Shown here piece after piece: positions 24,001 through 31,094 of a stretch of 35,319 nucleotides of DNA; positions within the stretch are counted from its first letter, which is position 1, and every line of letters begins with the position of its first letter. The DNA comes from DASVEE01 sp036399695 (GTDB lineage Bacteria; Acidobacteriota; Thermoanaerobaculia; Gp7-AA8), in NCBI GenBank assembly GCA_036399695.1, contig DASWMP010000099.1, forward strand, positions 1 to 35,319. The letters run 5' to 3'. Both the position numbers and the translations under genes were made by a program. Under the pieces are notes generated by a model that was not told the origin of the DNA, did not search any database, and saw only the letters and a program-made list of their open reading frames with translations.

Positions 24001-25202
24001 GTGGCGGCGGACCGTTCGACGGCCTGCAGGCGCAGGGCTTCGGCTCCGGCCTCTACTACGACCCGAACGGCACCAGCCAGGGCTCCGCGCAGGACCAGCT
24101 CAACCTGCTCCTCCTCGAGACCGACTGGATCCGCCTCGGCCTGGCGGCGAACCTGGCCAATTACTCGTTCATCGACCGCAACGGCAACCCGACGACCGGC
24201 GCGCAGCTCGACTACAAGGGGCAGCCCGCCGGCTACACCGCCGATCCGCAGGAAACCATCAACTACATCGACGCGCACGACAACGAGACGCTGTTCGATA
24301 CCTTCCAGCTCAAGCTCCCGGTCATGCTGACGATGCAGCAGCGCGTCCGGGCCAACATGATGGGCATGAGCCTCGTCGGGCTGGCGCAGGGGATTCCGTT
24401 CTTCCACGCCGGCGTCGACCTGCTCCGCTCGAAGTCGCTCGACCGCAACAGCTACAACTCCGGCGACTGGTTCAACCGCCTCGACTTTACGTACGCGACG
24501 AACAACTGGGGCGTCGGCCTCCCGCCGGAAGGGGACAACGGGGCGAACTGGCCGCTCATGCAGCCGCTGCTGGCGAACCCCTCGCTCAAGCCGGCCAGCT
24601 CCGACATCCTCGATGCCGCCACACACCTGCGCGAAGTCATGCGCATCCGCAAGAGCACGGGCCTCTTCCGCCTGCGCACCGCCGCGGACGTGCAGGCGCG
24701 GGTGACGACCTACCACGGCGACCCCGGCGTGATCGTCATGACGCTGGCCGATGACGGCGGAGCCGTCGACCGCCGTCACGACCTCGTCGCGGTCGTCTTC
24801 AACGCCACCGGCGTCCCGAAGAGCTACCAGGCACCGTCGCTGGCCGCGCGAACGCTCTCGCTCCACCCGGTGCAGGCCGCCTCGCACGACCCGGTCGTGA
24901 AGACGTCGACGTTCTCGGGCGGCACCTTCAGCGTCCCGGCCCGCACGACCGCCGTCTTCTGGTCCCAGCGCCCGATCGCCCAGCAGATCCAGTTGCTTCG
25001 CGGCGACGTGACGGACAGCGAGCTCCGCAAGAAGCTCGACAACGCCCTGGACCAGCTCGCGAAAGGCCACACCGGCCCGGCCCGCAACCAGCTCGAGTCG
25101 TTCATCAAGAAGGTGCAGGAAATGGTGGCCGCCGGCACGATCAACGCCGCGACAGGCGCCGCGTTGATCGCCGACGCCCAGGGGATCGTCGACCAGATGT
25201 AA
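21096..25202 (+). CDS. pulA-like: Secreted multi-module GH13 pullulanase
   Basis: 1368 residues. ATG 21096 has GGGAGG five bases upstream. A signal peptide (1-21, ending IAYGA) is followed by four tandem modules of about 100 residues (from about 26, 123, 227 and 326). Each has GSYQ/GSVQ, a GDW/GTW-DP box, an AG-(S/N)-(Y/W)-E-(Y/V/A)-K core and an NYG...NG end, as in pullulanase X25-type domains. Then a PUD-like domain (about 430-545), a CBM48-like domain (about 550-655) and the catalytic barrel: FNWGYDP, nucleophile Asp894 (DGFRFDLM), acid/base Glu931 (YGEGWNFGE) and Asp1062 (DAHDNETLFD). After the pullulanase C-terminal domain a helical tail (about 1298-1368) carries a FIVAR-like pattern. 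It should cleave alpha-1,6 bonds of pullulan, glycogen or starch outside the cell. Confidence 0.95.
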   Translation: MFIRRVAVTVFLLVIASIAYGANPASVTIAGSVQSGLGCPGDWAPDCAATQLVLDPEDDIWQRLFDVPAGSYEYKAALDGGWAENYGSHAQRDGGNIPLNLGSQTAVKFYYDHKTHWITDNRTSVIVTAPGSYQSEAGCGGDWDPGCLRSWLQDPDGDGLFTMALHIPAGNYEVKAAVNESWSENYGVNGAPNGANIAFTVPAQCARTLFTYDSATHILTVGPAPAEPQPGVVGLPGSYQSEAGCSGDWQPDCAATHMTLEDGVWQKSINIPAGNWEYKAALNNGWDENYGANAAPNGSNLALSLAAATTVKFYYDDATHWIADNQSKLIATVPGSYQEFLGCGGTWDPSCLRSWLQDPDGDGVYSFSTRAIPAGSYEAKVALNESWDVNYGAGGAQNGANIAFSVPASCAEVFFVWNANTKVLTVSTSGAPKGNLAKAQAHWVTADTIAWNVPATSAVTLHYAANGGLELGDSVEGGTDIPLTYDPAGLSAATKAKFPHLANLPAFRIPAARSGEVPEALKSQLAISAKDATNALVDATSLQLPGVLDDLYANDQPLGVTFSGGIPTLRLWAPTARNVQLRLFAGEAMTVHAMTRDAKGVWSVTGDASWNGRHYLYDVEVFVRATGNVEHNVVTDPYSVSLSRNSARSQIVDLASAALKPAGWDATAKPRLDAPEDIALYELHVRDFSANDASVPEGERGTFKAFTRTGSHGMQHLGALAAAGLTHVHLLPAFDIATINEDKSTWLSPGDLSTYAADGTEQQAAITAIRDQDGFNWGYDPWHYSVPEGSYSTNPEGTTRIVEFREMVQSLNATGLRVVMDVVYNHTNSAGQNDKSVLDKIVPGYYHRLNGDGNVEQSSCCPNTASEHDMMEKLLVDSVVLWAKQYKVDGFRFDLMGHHMKRNLTKLRARLDSLTTAADGVDGSKVYLYGEGWNFGEVADNARGVNAIQRNMAGTGIGTFSDRLRDGVRGGGPFDGLQAQGFGSGLYYDPNGTSQGSAQDQLNLLLLETDWIRLGLAANLANYSFIDRNGNPTTGAQLDYKGQPAGYTADPQETINYIDAHDNETLFDTFQLKLPVMLTMQQRVRANMMGMSLVGLAQGIPFFHAGVDLLRSKSLDRNSYNSGDWFNRLDFTYATNNWGVGLPPEGDNGANWPLMQPLLANPSLKPASSDILDAATHLREVMRIRKSTGLFRLRTAADVQARVTTYHGDPGVIVMTLADDGGAVDRRHDLVAVVFNATGVPKSYQAPSLAARTLSLHPVQAASHDPVVKTSTFSGGTFSVPARTTAVFWSQRPIAQQIQLLRGDVTDSELRKKLDNALDQLAKGHTGPARNQLESFIKKVQEMVAAGTINAATGAALIADAQGIVDQM

Positions 25203-25313
25203 CGCGACTTTGACGCCAAGGGCGCAAATCCTTCGCGGAAGTGAATTTGGCTTCGTCGCCAAGACGAATCCTCGAGTGAATCGACTGCGCCGTGTTCGCC
25301 AATGCCTGCGGGT

Positions 25314-25534
25314 TGCACGCCGGAGGCGTGTCGGAAATTAGCCGGTGGCAAGTGCCGAAGGCACGCCGCCACCGGATGAAATTCACCCTCCACCTCGACC
25401 CCGGCAGGGGTCGCGTCGCAGCCACCACAACGGCACCCCGCCGGGGTGCAAATCTCTCTGTTGCAACCGAAACCGGTGGCGGCGCGCGTTCGGCGCTTGC
25501 GACCGGCTAATCTCCCGCATGCCTCCGGCGTGCA
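25314..25534. repeat. Large imperfect inverted repeat, 62-bp arms
   Basis: The left arm 25314-25375 and right arm 25473-25534 share TGCACGCCGGAGGC, (G/A)A(A/G)ATTAGCCGGT and GCCGCCACCGG in inverted order. Each arm also holds its own small hairpin. Central DNA 25376-25472 contains further GC-rich hairpins. This looks like a known style of dispersed repeat in Acidobacteria/Planctomycetes (from memory). No gene is seen in the 587-bp gap 25203-25789. Confidence 0.75.
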
Positions 25535-25536
25535 GC

Positions 25537-25613
25537 GGGGTCACACCTTCGTTGTTCGTGAAGGACGAAGGTCTGACCCCGGTCGAACTGGTGAAGAACG
25601 AAGGTCTGACCCC
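25537..25613. repeat. 16-bp repeat ACGAAGGTCTGACCCC, three copies
   Basis: Direct copies at 25565-25580 and 25598-25613 (33 bp apart), plus an inverted copy with one mismatch at 25537-25552. A short hairpin AGCCC/GGGCT follows at 25626-25639. Confidence 0.75.
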
Positions 25614-25789
25614 CGGCGAACTGAGAGCCCGCAAGGGCTGAACCGTCACTTCGTCCGCATGTGGGATGCGCAGATAACGCACTGATTCTTCAGCGGTTGC
25701 GGGTAGGGATTCGACTGTCCCGGTCACTCCCACTAGACGGTAGGGCCGGCCCTCCAATTTCAACGGCCTAGAGCCGAATGGAGGGTCTC

Positions 25790-25981
25790 ATGAAGAAAAG
25801 CTCCCCGCTTCTCCTGCTAGTCGTCTGCCTCACCCTTGCCTCGCCGGTACACGCGGCCCGTAATCGCGATGATGGAAACGTTCGTTCGCGCGAGCAGACA
25901 CGCGTCGAACGTCTCGTCCACGCCATCAGAAATCTGGGCGTGGCCGTACAGTCCTGGTACATCGGTACGCCGAGACCCTGA
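25790..25981 (+). CDS. Small secreted peptide, function unknown
   Basis: 63 residues. I choose ATG 25790 because GGAGGG (25780-25785) is four bases upstream; ATG 25778 overlaps that site. Residues 1-22 are a clear signal peptide (LLLLVVCLTLASPVHA). The mature part is about 40 residues, basic, with an amphipathic-looking helix (RVERLVHAIRNLGVAVQ) and a PRP tail. No Cys remains after cleavage. It lies 38 bp from the convergent end of the TPR gene. I do not recognise a family. Possibilities are a signalling or membrane-active peptide; there is no direct evidence for either. Confidence 0.65.
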   Translation: MKKSSPLLLLVVCLTLASPVHAARNRDDGNVRSREQTRVERLVHAIRNLGVAVQSWYIGTPRP

Positions 25982-26019
25982 CCGCCTCGAGTGATGGGGG
26001 AGCGGATTTCCTTCCCCCA

Positions 26020-27174
26020 TCACGTGACAGCGAACGGCCGATCCGGATCAGACGGAAGCAATTCCAGGTAGGTACGTACGTGCTGTACGTCCTCGGCGGA
26101 CACCGCCGTCCGAATCGAAAGTGACTGAAGGTGCGCGAGTGCCTGAAGCGCGTTGTGGGGAAGCTTCGCCGAGGTGAAGACGCGGATCATGTCGTTGCAG
26201 AGATGCTCCACTTCCGACGTGCGATTCAGAATCACGAGCAGATCGACGATATCGAGCGAGACGAGGGCAGCGATGACCGGAAGGCCGAGCCGCAGGTACT
26301 CCGCACGCGCGAGATAGAACTCGCTGATGGCCTCGTTGTACCGGCCCTCTTCGACGAGCATCTGCGCGAGCGTACCGCGCACGCGAGGCGCCTCCGCCAG
26401 CATGTCGAGATCGTGGAAGAGCTTCGCCGCTTCGTGCAGGACCGTCTTCGCTGCCTCCGTCTGTCCCAGTTTCGCCATGCAGCGGCCGATGAAGTACGTG
26501 ATATGCGCGTAGGTTTCGGTGTCGCCCATGGCGCGTGCCGGTTGAACGACGCTGTACAGCACCCGCGCCGCTTCTTCGAACCTATTGAGCTCCATCAGGA
26601 TGCTTGCCTGAATGGTGCGGCCCTGAACGTAGCGCTTCTCGTCCCTGAAGAGCTCGCGAAGCAGGTTCGTTCCCTGTTCGACGAGGACCAGGCCCCGTTC
26701 CGATTGCCGCAGCTCGTGCAGGATCCGGCCTTCGTAGAGCGAAAGTACGGCAGCGTTATGCTCCGCCGAGGTAAGGGCATAGAGCTCCCGCGCGCGTTGT
26801 GCGGCGATGCGAGCCAACGGGAAGTTGCCGGTGCCCAGCAGACAGGCGGCATACTCGCGCCAGGCATCGCCCTCCACTTCGATGGCCGTATCGACCTGCG
26901 ATTCCCCCTCCCAGGTGTCCCGTGCAATCCGCACCGCCAGCTTTGCGAGCCACACGCCTCGTGGAGAGGTACGTAAACGCGCGTCGTACGCGAGAGCGAG
27001 CAGCTTGCGCGTCGCGGCAACGGAGACGATCCTTGGATCGGCGCGCAGGACCGCCTGAAAACCGGCTTCCGGCATCTCCGCCAGCTCACGGACCTGCGTC
27101 TCCAACTCCTCGGAAGGGTTCTGCAGCCAAGTGTGAAAGGCGAGCGCGTGCGCTGCCGGATCGTAGGTAGACAC
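26020..27174 (-). CDS. TPR-repeat protein (regulatory partner of an HTH protein)
   Basis: 384 residues from GTG 27174, chosen for GGAGG at about 27179-27183. It is almost entirely helical, with tetratricopeptide-like pairs: for example AACLLGTGNFPLARIAAQRA, EGRILHELRQSERGLVLVEQ, LMELNRFEEAARVLY, CMAKLGQTEAAKTVLHEAA and LVEEGRYNEAISEFYLARAE, about seven to nine repeats across residues 60-370. The N-terminal 60 residues are a separate helical region. No DNA-binding domain is present; the HTH lies in the adjacent upstream gene, 18 bp away. Together they resemble the split halves of HTH-TPR sensors. No signal peptide; cytoplasmic. Confidence 0.8.
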   Translation of the reverse strand: MSTYDPAAHALAFHTWLQNPSEELETQVRELAEMPEAGFQAVLRADPRIVSVAATRKLLALAYDARLRTSPRGVWLAKLAVRIARDTWEGESQVDTAIEVEGDAWREYAACLLGTGNFPLARIAAQRARELYALTSAEHNAAVLSLYEGRILHELRQSERGLVLVEQGTNLLRELFRDEKRYVQGRTIQASILMELNRFEEAARVLYSVVQPARAMGDTETYAHITYFIGRCMAKLGQTEAAKTVLHEAAKLFHDLDMLAEAPRVRGTLAQMLVEEGRYNEAISEFYLARAEYLRLGLPVIAALVSLDIVDLLVILNRTSEVEHLCNDMIRVFTSAKLPHNALQALAHLQSLSIRTAVSAEDVQHVRTYLELLPSDPDRPFAVT

Positions 27175-27192
27175 GAGACCTCCAGCAGCGAC

Positions 27193-27701
27193 TCAGGCCA
27201 GCTTTGCGCGGCGACTGGTGCGCGGAGGTTTGGCGGCCGGTGGAGCGCCGGGTCTTCCGTGCGGGAGGTCTGGTCCATGACCTTGCGCAACGAGGCAAGT
27301 TCCTGCGGATCCTTCATCTCCTGCACCCGTGTGATGAAGCGGTCGACGAGTGCGGCTGCCTCGGCGTCCAGCGCGGCCACAGGAGGGGCGGGCTGCGACG
27401 CTCCTCGCAGAGTCACGGCGGCGTTCGCAAGCACCGCGATGGCCTGCTCGACCTGCTGCGTAGCCGCGAGCACCATCGAGCGGTCGCCGCCCTGCACCAG
27501 CGTCCCATGCGCCGTCGTGAGCGGCCCGAGCTGAACTTCCGTCGCCCGCAGCGCCACGAGCAGCTTCTTGAGGATCGACACCGTGATGTTCCCGCCCGAC
27601 AGCGCCACCACCACGTGTCTGCGGCTCACGCCGGCGAGTCTCGCCAGCCGCTGCTGCGAGATCCCGCGCGCTGGCGTGGCCGTGACGTTCGAACTGCCCA
27701 C
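27193..27701 (-). CDS. HTH (XRE-like) regulator with an apparent frameshift near its 3' end
   Basis: The helix-turn-helix is clear: ISQQRLARLAGVSRRHVVVA, then LSGGNITVSILKKLLVALRA. A helical region follows (VLAATQQVEQAIAVLANAAV; ALVDRFITRVQEMKDPQELA). I start at GTG 27701 (no good SD); the open frame upstream comes from repeat DNA. The HTH frame does not stop before the TPR gene and would run about 580 bp into it. Switching frame near 27240-27265 instead gives a natural tail (GAPPAAKPPRTSRRAKLA) that stops at 27193-27195, 18 bp before the TPR start. So a one-base indel (real or from assembly) is likely. Regulates unknown genes, probably with the TPR protein. Confidence 0.6.
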
Positions 27702-27766
27702 GTGAGGCTGTCGGTTTTCGCCGGTGGCAGTAGAACCCGAACGAAGCGCGTCAGCGCCGTGTGGAG

Positions 27767-27786
27767 GACGGACAATCCTGTCCGTC
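27767..27786. repeat. Palindrome GACGGACA-ATCC-TGTCCGTC
   Basis: A perfect 8-bp stem with a 4-nt loop in the 235-bp gap 27702-27936. It is either a dispersed palindrome or the operator of the HTH gene 66 bp downstream. The rest of the gap shows no convincing gene. Confidence 0.5.
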
Positions 27787-27936
27787 ACGCGAGAAATGGC
27801 GCGAGCAGGCATGCTCTGGCATCGACGCCATCACCGGTGCGCTCTGGGAACTGGAGCCCGCCCGCGTAGAACGCAAGCTCGTGCCGAAGTGAGGTTCGGT
27901 TTTCTTCGCTTCGCCGCGCCGATGATCGAAGCACGC

Positions 27937-28446
27937 TCAAAAAGGCAGCCGATCGAGTACCGCGAGCTCCTCTGGCGCGAGCTCCGCGCGAAGATTGGGA
28001 TATGCCTCGAGCAGCCCTTGCGCGTCCACGAGATCGGAGAGGCGCTTGGAGCGACGTCGCGCCGGGTCGCTTCCGGCACGGATCTTCTGGCGGACGAGAT
28101 CGACGACGCGGATCACTCGCAGCGTGACGTTTTCGAGTGGAACTTCTTCCGCGGAACGGACGGCACTGGCCAGGCCTGGATCGTCGGTGAACAGCACGGG
28201 GGTGCCGTTCTCCGCTTCCCAGTTCTCCGAATGCTGGAAGGAGCCGGTCGATTTGAATCCTGCTGCAGTCAACGCATCACGGGGGATGGCGTCCGCGCTC
28301 AGAACGGCGACGTCGATGTCGAGGGTCGTTCGAGGATCGGGATGATGAACCTGCACCGCCACGCCACCGATGATTGCGTAGGGGACGTGCGCCGAATCCA
28401 GAACACGCACCAACGCCGCGAGCGCGGGCTTCTTCGTCGTCTCCAT
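27937..28446 (-). CDS. AbiEii-like nucleotidyltransferase
   Basis: 169 residues. I start at ATG 28446, with AGAGG about four bases upstream; in-frame ATGs further upstream are less well placed. The N-terminal part has the minimal nucleotidyltransferase signature: AIIGGVAVQVHH (GG helix) and RTTLDIDVAVL (DxD metal site, Asp at about 43 and 45), followed by FTDDPGLASAV and LRVIRVVDLVRQKIRAG as in AbiEii/AbiGii-type and related standalone nucleotidyltransferases. AbiE toxins modify tRNA or other targets; here no AbiEi antitoxin gene is adjacent, so the role is unknown. A 16-bp gap separates its end region from repeat-rich DNA. Confidence 0.75.
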   Translation of the reverse strand: METTKKPALAALVRVLDSAHVPYAIIGGVAVQVHHPDPRTTLDIDVAVLSADAIPRDALTAAGFKSTGSFQHSENWEAENGTPVLFTDDPGLASAVRSAEEVPLENVTLRVIRVVDLVRQKIRAGSDPARRRSKRLSDLVDAQGLLEAYPNLRAELAPEELAVLDRLPF

Positions 28447-28611
28447 TTCGCCTCTCATCCAGTGCCACTGTTGGTCGAGGAGGAAACCCGCTGCCAGGCC
28501 ACTGCTCATGCGGCGATTGTACGACGTCACCCGTACGACCAGGAGGCGCGCTCTCCGATGGGACACCACCTGACGTGGCGTCCCATCGAAGACCATTGCA
28601 ACGCCGTGCTC

Positions 28612-30312
28612 CTACGGCAAGCCGCGCGTTCTCCTCCGGACGCTCGGGGCCTTGCGGATCGCGGCTCCTGGTTCCACGCCTTGCAGCACGGTGGCTTTCT
28701 TCGGCTTCGCCACCTGGGCGATGCTCTCGAAGACGTGGTTCGCGGAGCGAACGGCGCCTTCCTGCCAGCCTGAGAGGTAGGAGACCTGATCGCCTGCGAC
28801 CCAGAAGCGGCCTTCGGCCTTCAGCAGCGCATCGGGGATCTTGTTGTCGCAGCCCCAGTCGTCGGCCCAGCCGCCGAGCTGGTAGGGGACGTTCTGCCAG
28901 GCGATGGAGAGGCCGAGATCGAGGGGGACGTGCTTGTCGAAATCGGGATGCAGTTTCTTGGCGCCGTTCATGGCGTGGCGGAGGCGCTGTTCCGGCGTCA
29001 TGGTGCCGAAGTGGCGGGCGTTGAGGTCGTAGTTGTACGCGCCGGTGAGGATGCCTTTCTGTTTGAAGTACGCCCACGACGGGTACCACATCTGCGTGAT
29101 CGGATCGGTGGTGTACGAGATGCCGCCGTACATCTCGTCCTTCGTCTCCCAGAAGCGGCTGTTCGTCTGCCAGCCCACTTTGCACGTGTCGGCGAAGTTC
29201 ACGGTCTCGATGGCGTCCACGTACGGCTGCGAGAAGTTGTTGGCGATGCGGGAGAGGATCGGCAGGGGAATGGTGGAGATGCAGTAATCGGCGATGACGT
29301 GCTCGTCGGCGTTAGCGGTGCTGCCGGCGCGCCGGTGGTCGACGCGCACCTTCGCCTTCCCATCCTCGGTCACGTTCGTCACGCTCGTCACTTCGCGATT
29401 GGTCGTGATGAACTTTCCGACGGGCGATTTGAGGAAGCCTTCGCGCCAGATCTGGTCCATGCCGCCGACGGGCTGAAAGAGCGTCGGCTGCCACTCGTAC
29501 TCCTCGGCCTGATAGAAGCGGTCGTTCCAGAAGCCGGAGCTCACGAGATCGCCGAGGGTGAGCGGCTCGACGATCTCACCACAGGAGTCGACGCCCGGCT
29601 GTACCGTGTAGCCCGAGCGCGAGGAGCCGCGGTAGTCGTAGTCGTCCGTCGAATCGACGTCGCCGAAGACGCTGAGGAGATTGAGGAACTGGATGCGGTC
29701 GACGCCTTTCTCTTCCAGCTCCTTGTCGAGGGCGTTTTTCAGCACCGCTTTGGCCAGCAGCTCGGAGACGTAGCCGCGCGTGTCGTTGGCGATGCGGCGG
29801 TTGATCTGCGCCTTGTTCTTCCACGAGCCGTCACGCTGAAAGAAGTTCGCGCGGGTCATCATCGTGTAGACCTCGAGCGGGATCTGGAAGAGCGTGCAGT
29901 AGTGCAGGATCGCGGTGTGATGGTAGGGGAGGCGTCCCGGTCCGGCGTTGAGATAAAAGTCTTTGTCGTCGTCGAACTTGCAGACCTGCTTCGTGCCGGT
30001 GTTCTCCTCGATGGTGTAGCCGTGGCGCACGGTGTAGCTGCGGCCGCCGGCACGGTCTTTCGCTTCGAGGATCGTGACTCTGTAGCCCGCGTTGTGGAAT
30101 CGGTAGGCGGCGGTCAGCCCGGCAATGCCGGCGCCGAGGATCACGACGTGCTTGCCGGCCCCGAAATCGGGCGCCACCTGCGCCTCGACGTACGAGGTGG
30201 GGACGCGAATCATCCCCATCGCAACCATGGTCTCGTACACCGCCGCCGCACCTCCGGCACGGCCGACGGCCTCCAGGAACGTACGACGCGTCCATTTGGG
30301 GGAGTCACTCAT
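28612..30312 (-). CDS. Tat-exported flavin monoamine/L-amino-acid oxidase
   Basis: 566 residues, ATG 30312 with GGAGG five bases upstream. The N-terminus has a twin-arginine signal (WTRRTFLEAVGRAGGAAAVY, Arg9-Arg10). The FAD-binding Rossmann motif is VVILGAGIAGLTAAYRF with Glu83 (ILEAKDRAGGRSY), and the C-terminal FAD contact is RFWVAGDQVSYLSGWQEGAV. The middle contains the substrate domain (QPVGGMDQIWREGF; YGGISYTTDPITQMWYPSW). This is the flavin amine oxidase family, which oxidises amines or L-amino acids to imines with release of H2O2; the substrate cannot be told from sequence. It probably acts in the periplasm after folding with FAD in the cytoplasm. Divergent from the YciI-like gene. 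Confidence 0.9.
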   Translation of the reverse strand: MSDSPKWTRRTFLEAVGRAGGAAAVYETMVAMGMIRVPTSYVEAQVAPDFGAGKHVVILGAGIAGLTAAYRFHNAGYRVTILEAKDRAGGRSYTVRHGYTIEENTGTKQVCKFDDDKDFYLNAGPGRLPYHHTAILHYCTLFQIPLEVYTMMTRANFFQRDGSWKNKAQINRRIANDTRGYVSELLAKAVLKNALDKELEEKGVDRIQFLNLLSVFGDVDSTDDYDYRGSSRSGYTVQPGVDSCGEIVEPLTLGDLVSSGFWNDRFYQAEEYEWQPTLFQPVGGMDQIWREGFLKSPVGKFITTNREVTSVTNVTEDGKAKVRVDHRRAGSTANADEHVIADYCISTIPLPILSRIANNFSQPYVDAIETVNFADTCKVGWQTNSRFWETKDEMYGGISYTTDPITQMWYPSWAYFKQKGILTGAYNYDLNARHFGTMTPEQRLRHAMNGAKKLHPDFDKHVPLDLGLSIAWQNVPYQLGGWADDWGCDNKIPDALLKAEGRFWVAGDQVSYLSGWQEGAVRSANHVFESIAQVAKPKKATVLQGVEPGAAIRKAPSVRRRTRGLP

Positions 30313-30382
30313 GGGACCTCCGCTCTCGCTGAATTGTTTGGGGGACGGGGAAGGGTAGCGTATTTAAGGGTGGAAGAGCAAA

Positions 30383-30399
30383 GGACCGATGGGACTCCG
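30383..30399. repeat. 9-bp-period repeat N5
   Basis: GGACCGAT then GGGACTCCG, with a related GGGGCCCAT at 30414-30422. It lies in the divergent gap 30313-30501. Confidence 0.4.
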
Positions 30400-30501
30400 C
30401 TGTTCGGTCATCGGGGCCCATGGGTTCTACCTGTCGTTTAGCTTCCATCGCGCGCGGTACACTGCGCGTACACCCATTTCCTGACACGGAGCTCACACCG
30501 A

Positions 30502-30984
30502 ATGAAACTCGCGCGCCTGGGGCTGTTCGTCATGGTTCTCTGCATTGCTTCGCTCGTCGCCGGAGCGGAAGAGGCGGCCGCGCCGAAGGCGGCGGCGTAT
30601 GACGCCGAGCTGGCGAAGAAGCTCGGGGCCGACGAGCGGGGGATGAAGATGTACGTGATGTGCATCCTCAAGACCGGCCCGAAGGACGCGGAGGTCCAGG
30701 GGGACGCGCGTAAGGAGGTCTTCGCCGGCCACTTTGCGAACATCGGACGGCTGGCCGACGAAGGGAAGCTCGTCGTAGCGGGGCCGTTCGGTAAGAATGA
30801 CAAGACGTACCGCGGCCTGTACATCTTCAACGTCGCCACGGTCGAAGAGGCGGAGAAGCTCGTCGTGCTGGATCCGGCGGTGAAGTCTGGCGTGTTCGTG
30901 TACGAGCTGACGCCGTGGTACGGCTCGGCCGGGATGATGGTCGTGACCGACACGCACAAGCGGATCGAGAAGCCGAAGAACTGA
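30502..30984 (+). CDS. Secreted YciI-like (ferredoxin-like fold) protein
   Basis: 160 residues, ATG 30502 with GGAG about ten bases upstream. A signal peptide (1-22, ending SLVAGA) and an Ala-rich linker precede a YciI-type domain (about 48-150): MYVMCILKTGPK, the HFANIGRLADEGKLVVAGPF stretch with the conserved His, YRGLYIFNVATVEEAEKLV and FVYELTPWYGS. YciI-like proteins are small, mostly cytoplasmic, of unclear enzymatic role; the signal peptide makes this an extracytoplasmic version. The 3' end is 5 bp from repeat element E3. Confidence 0.87.
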   Translation: MKLARLGLFVMVLCIASLVAGAEEAAAPKAAAYDAELAKKLGADERGMKMYVMCILKTGPKDAEVQGDARKEVFAGHFANIGRLADEGKLVVAGPFGKNDKTYRGLYIFNVATVEEAEKLVVLDPAVKSGVFVYELTPWYGSAGMMVVTDTHKRIEKPKN

Positions 30985-30989
30985 CGCTA

Positions 30990-31076
30990 GTTGTCCGTTG
31001 TCCGTTGCTCGTTGCCCGTTGTCCGTGCTGCGCTCGGCGCTCCGTGCCGCCCGGAAACGGACAACGGACGGACAAC
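30990..31076. repeat. 7-bp-period hairpin element E3
   Basis: Left units GTTGTCC, GTTGTCC, GTTGCTC, GTTGCCC, GTTGTCC (30990-31024) and right units GGACAAC (31059-31065) and GGACAAC (31070-31076) pair across a GC-rich loop. Lies between two convergent genes and could act as a two-way terminator. Confidence 0.88.
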
Positions 31077-31094
31077 GGATCGCGCGAATGATCG

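Noticed and set aside
22143..25262. 1039-residue open frame antisense to the pullulanase
   Set aside because: Composition typical of shadow frames; the sense strand has complete GH13 motifs.
26595..27812. 405-residue frame containing the HTH and running into the TPR gene
   Set aside because: The part beyond about 27260 overlaps the well-supported TPR gene and has shadow composition; the upstream part before 27701 is repeat DNA.
27784..27892. Plus-strand 36-codon stretch ending ALWELEPARVERKLVPK
   Set aside because: It looks like a protein tail but has no start, no recognisable family and begins inside a palindrome; too short to support as a gene remnant.
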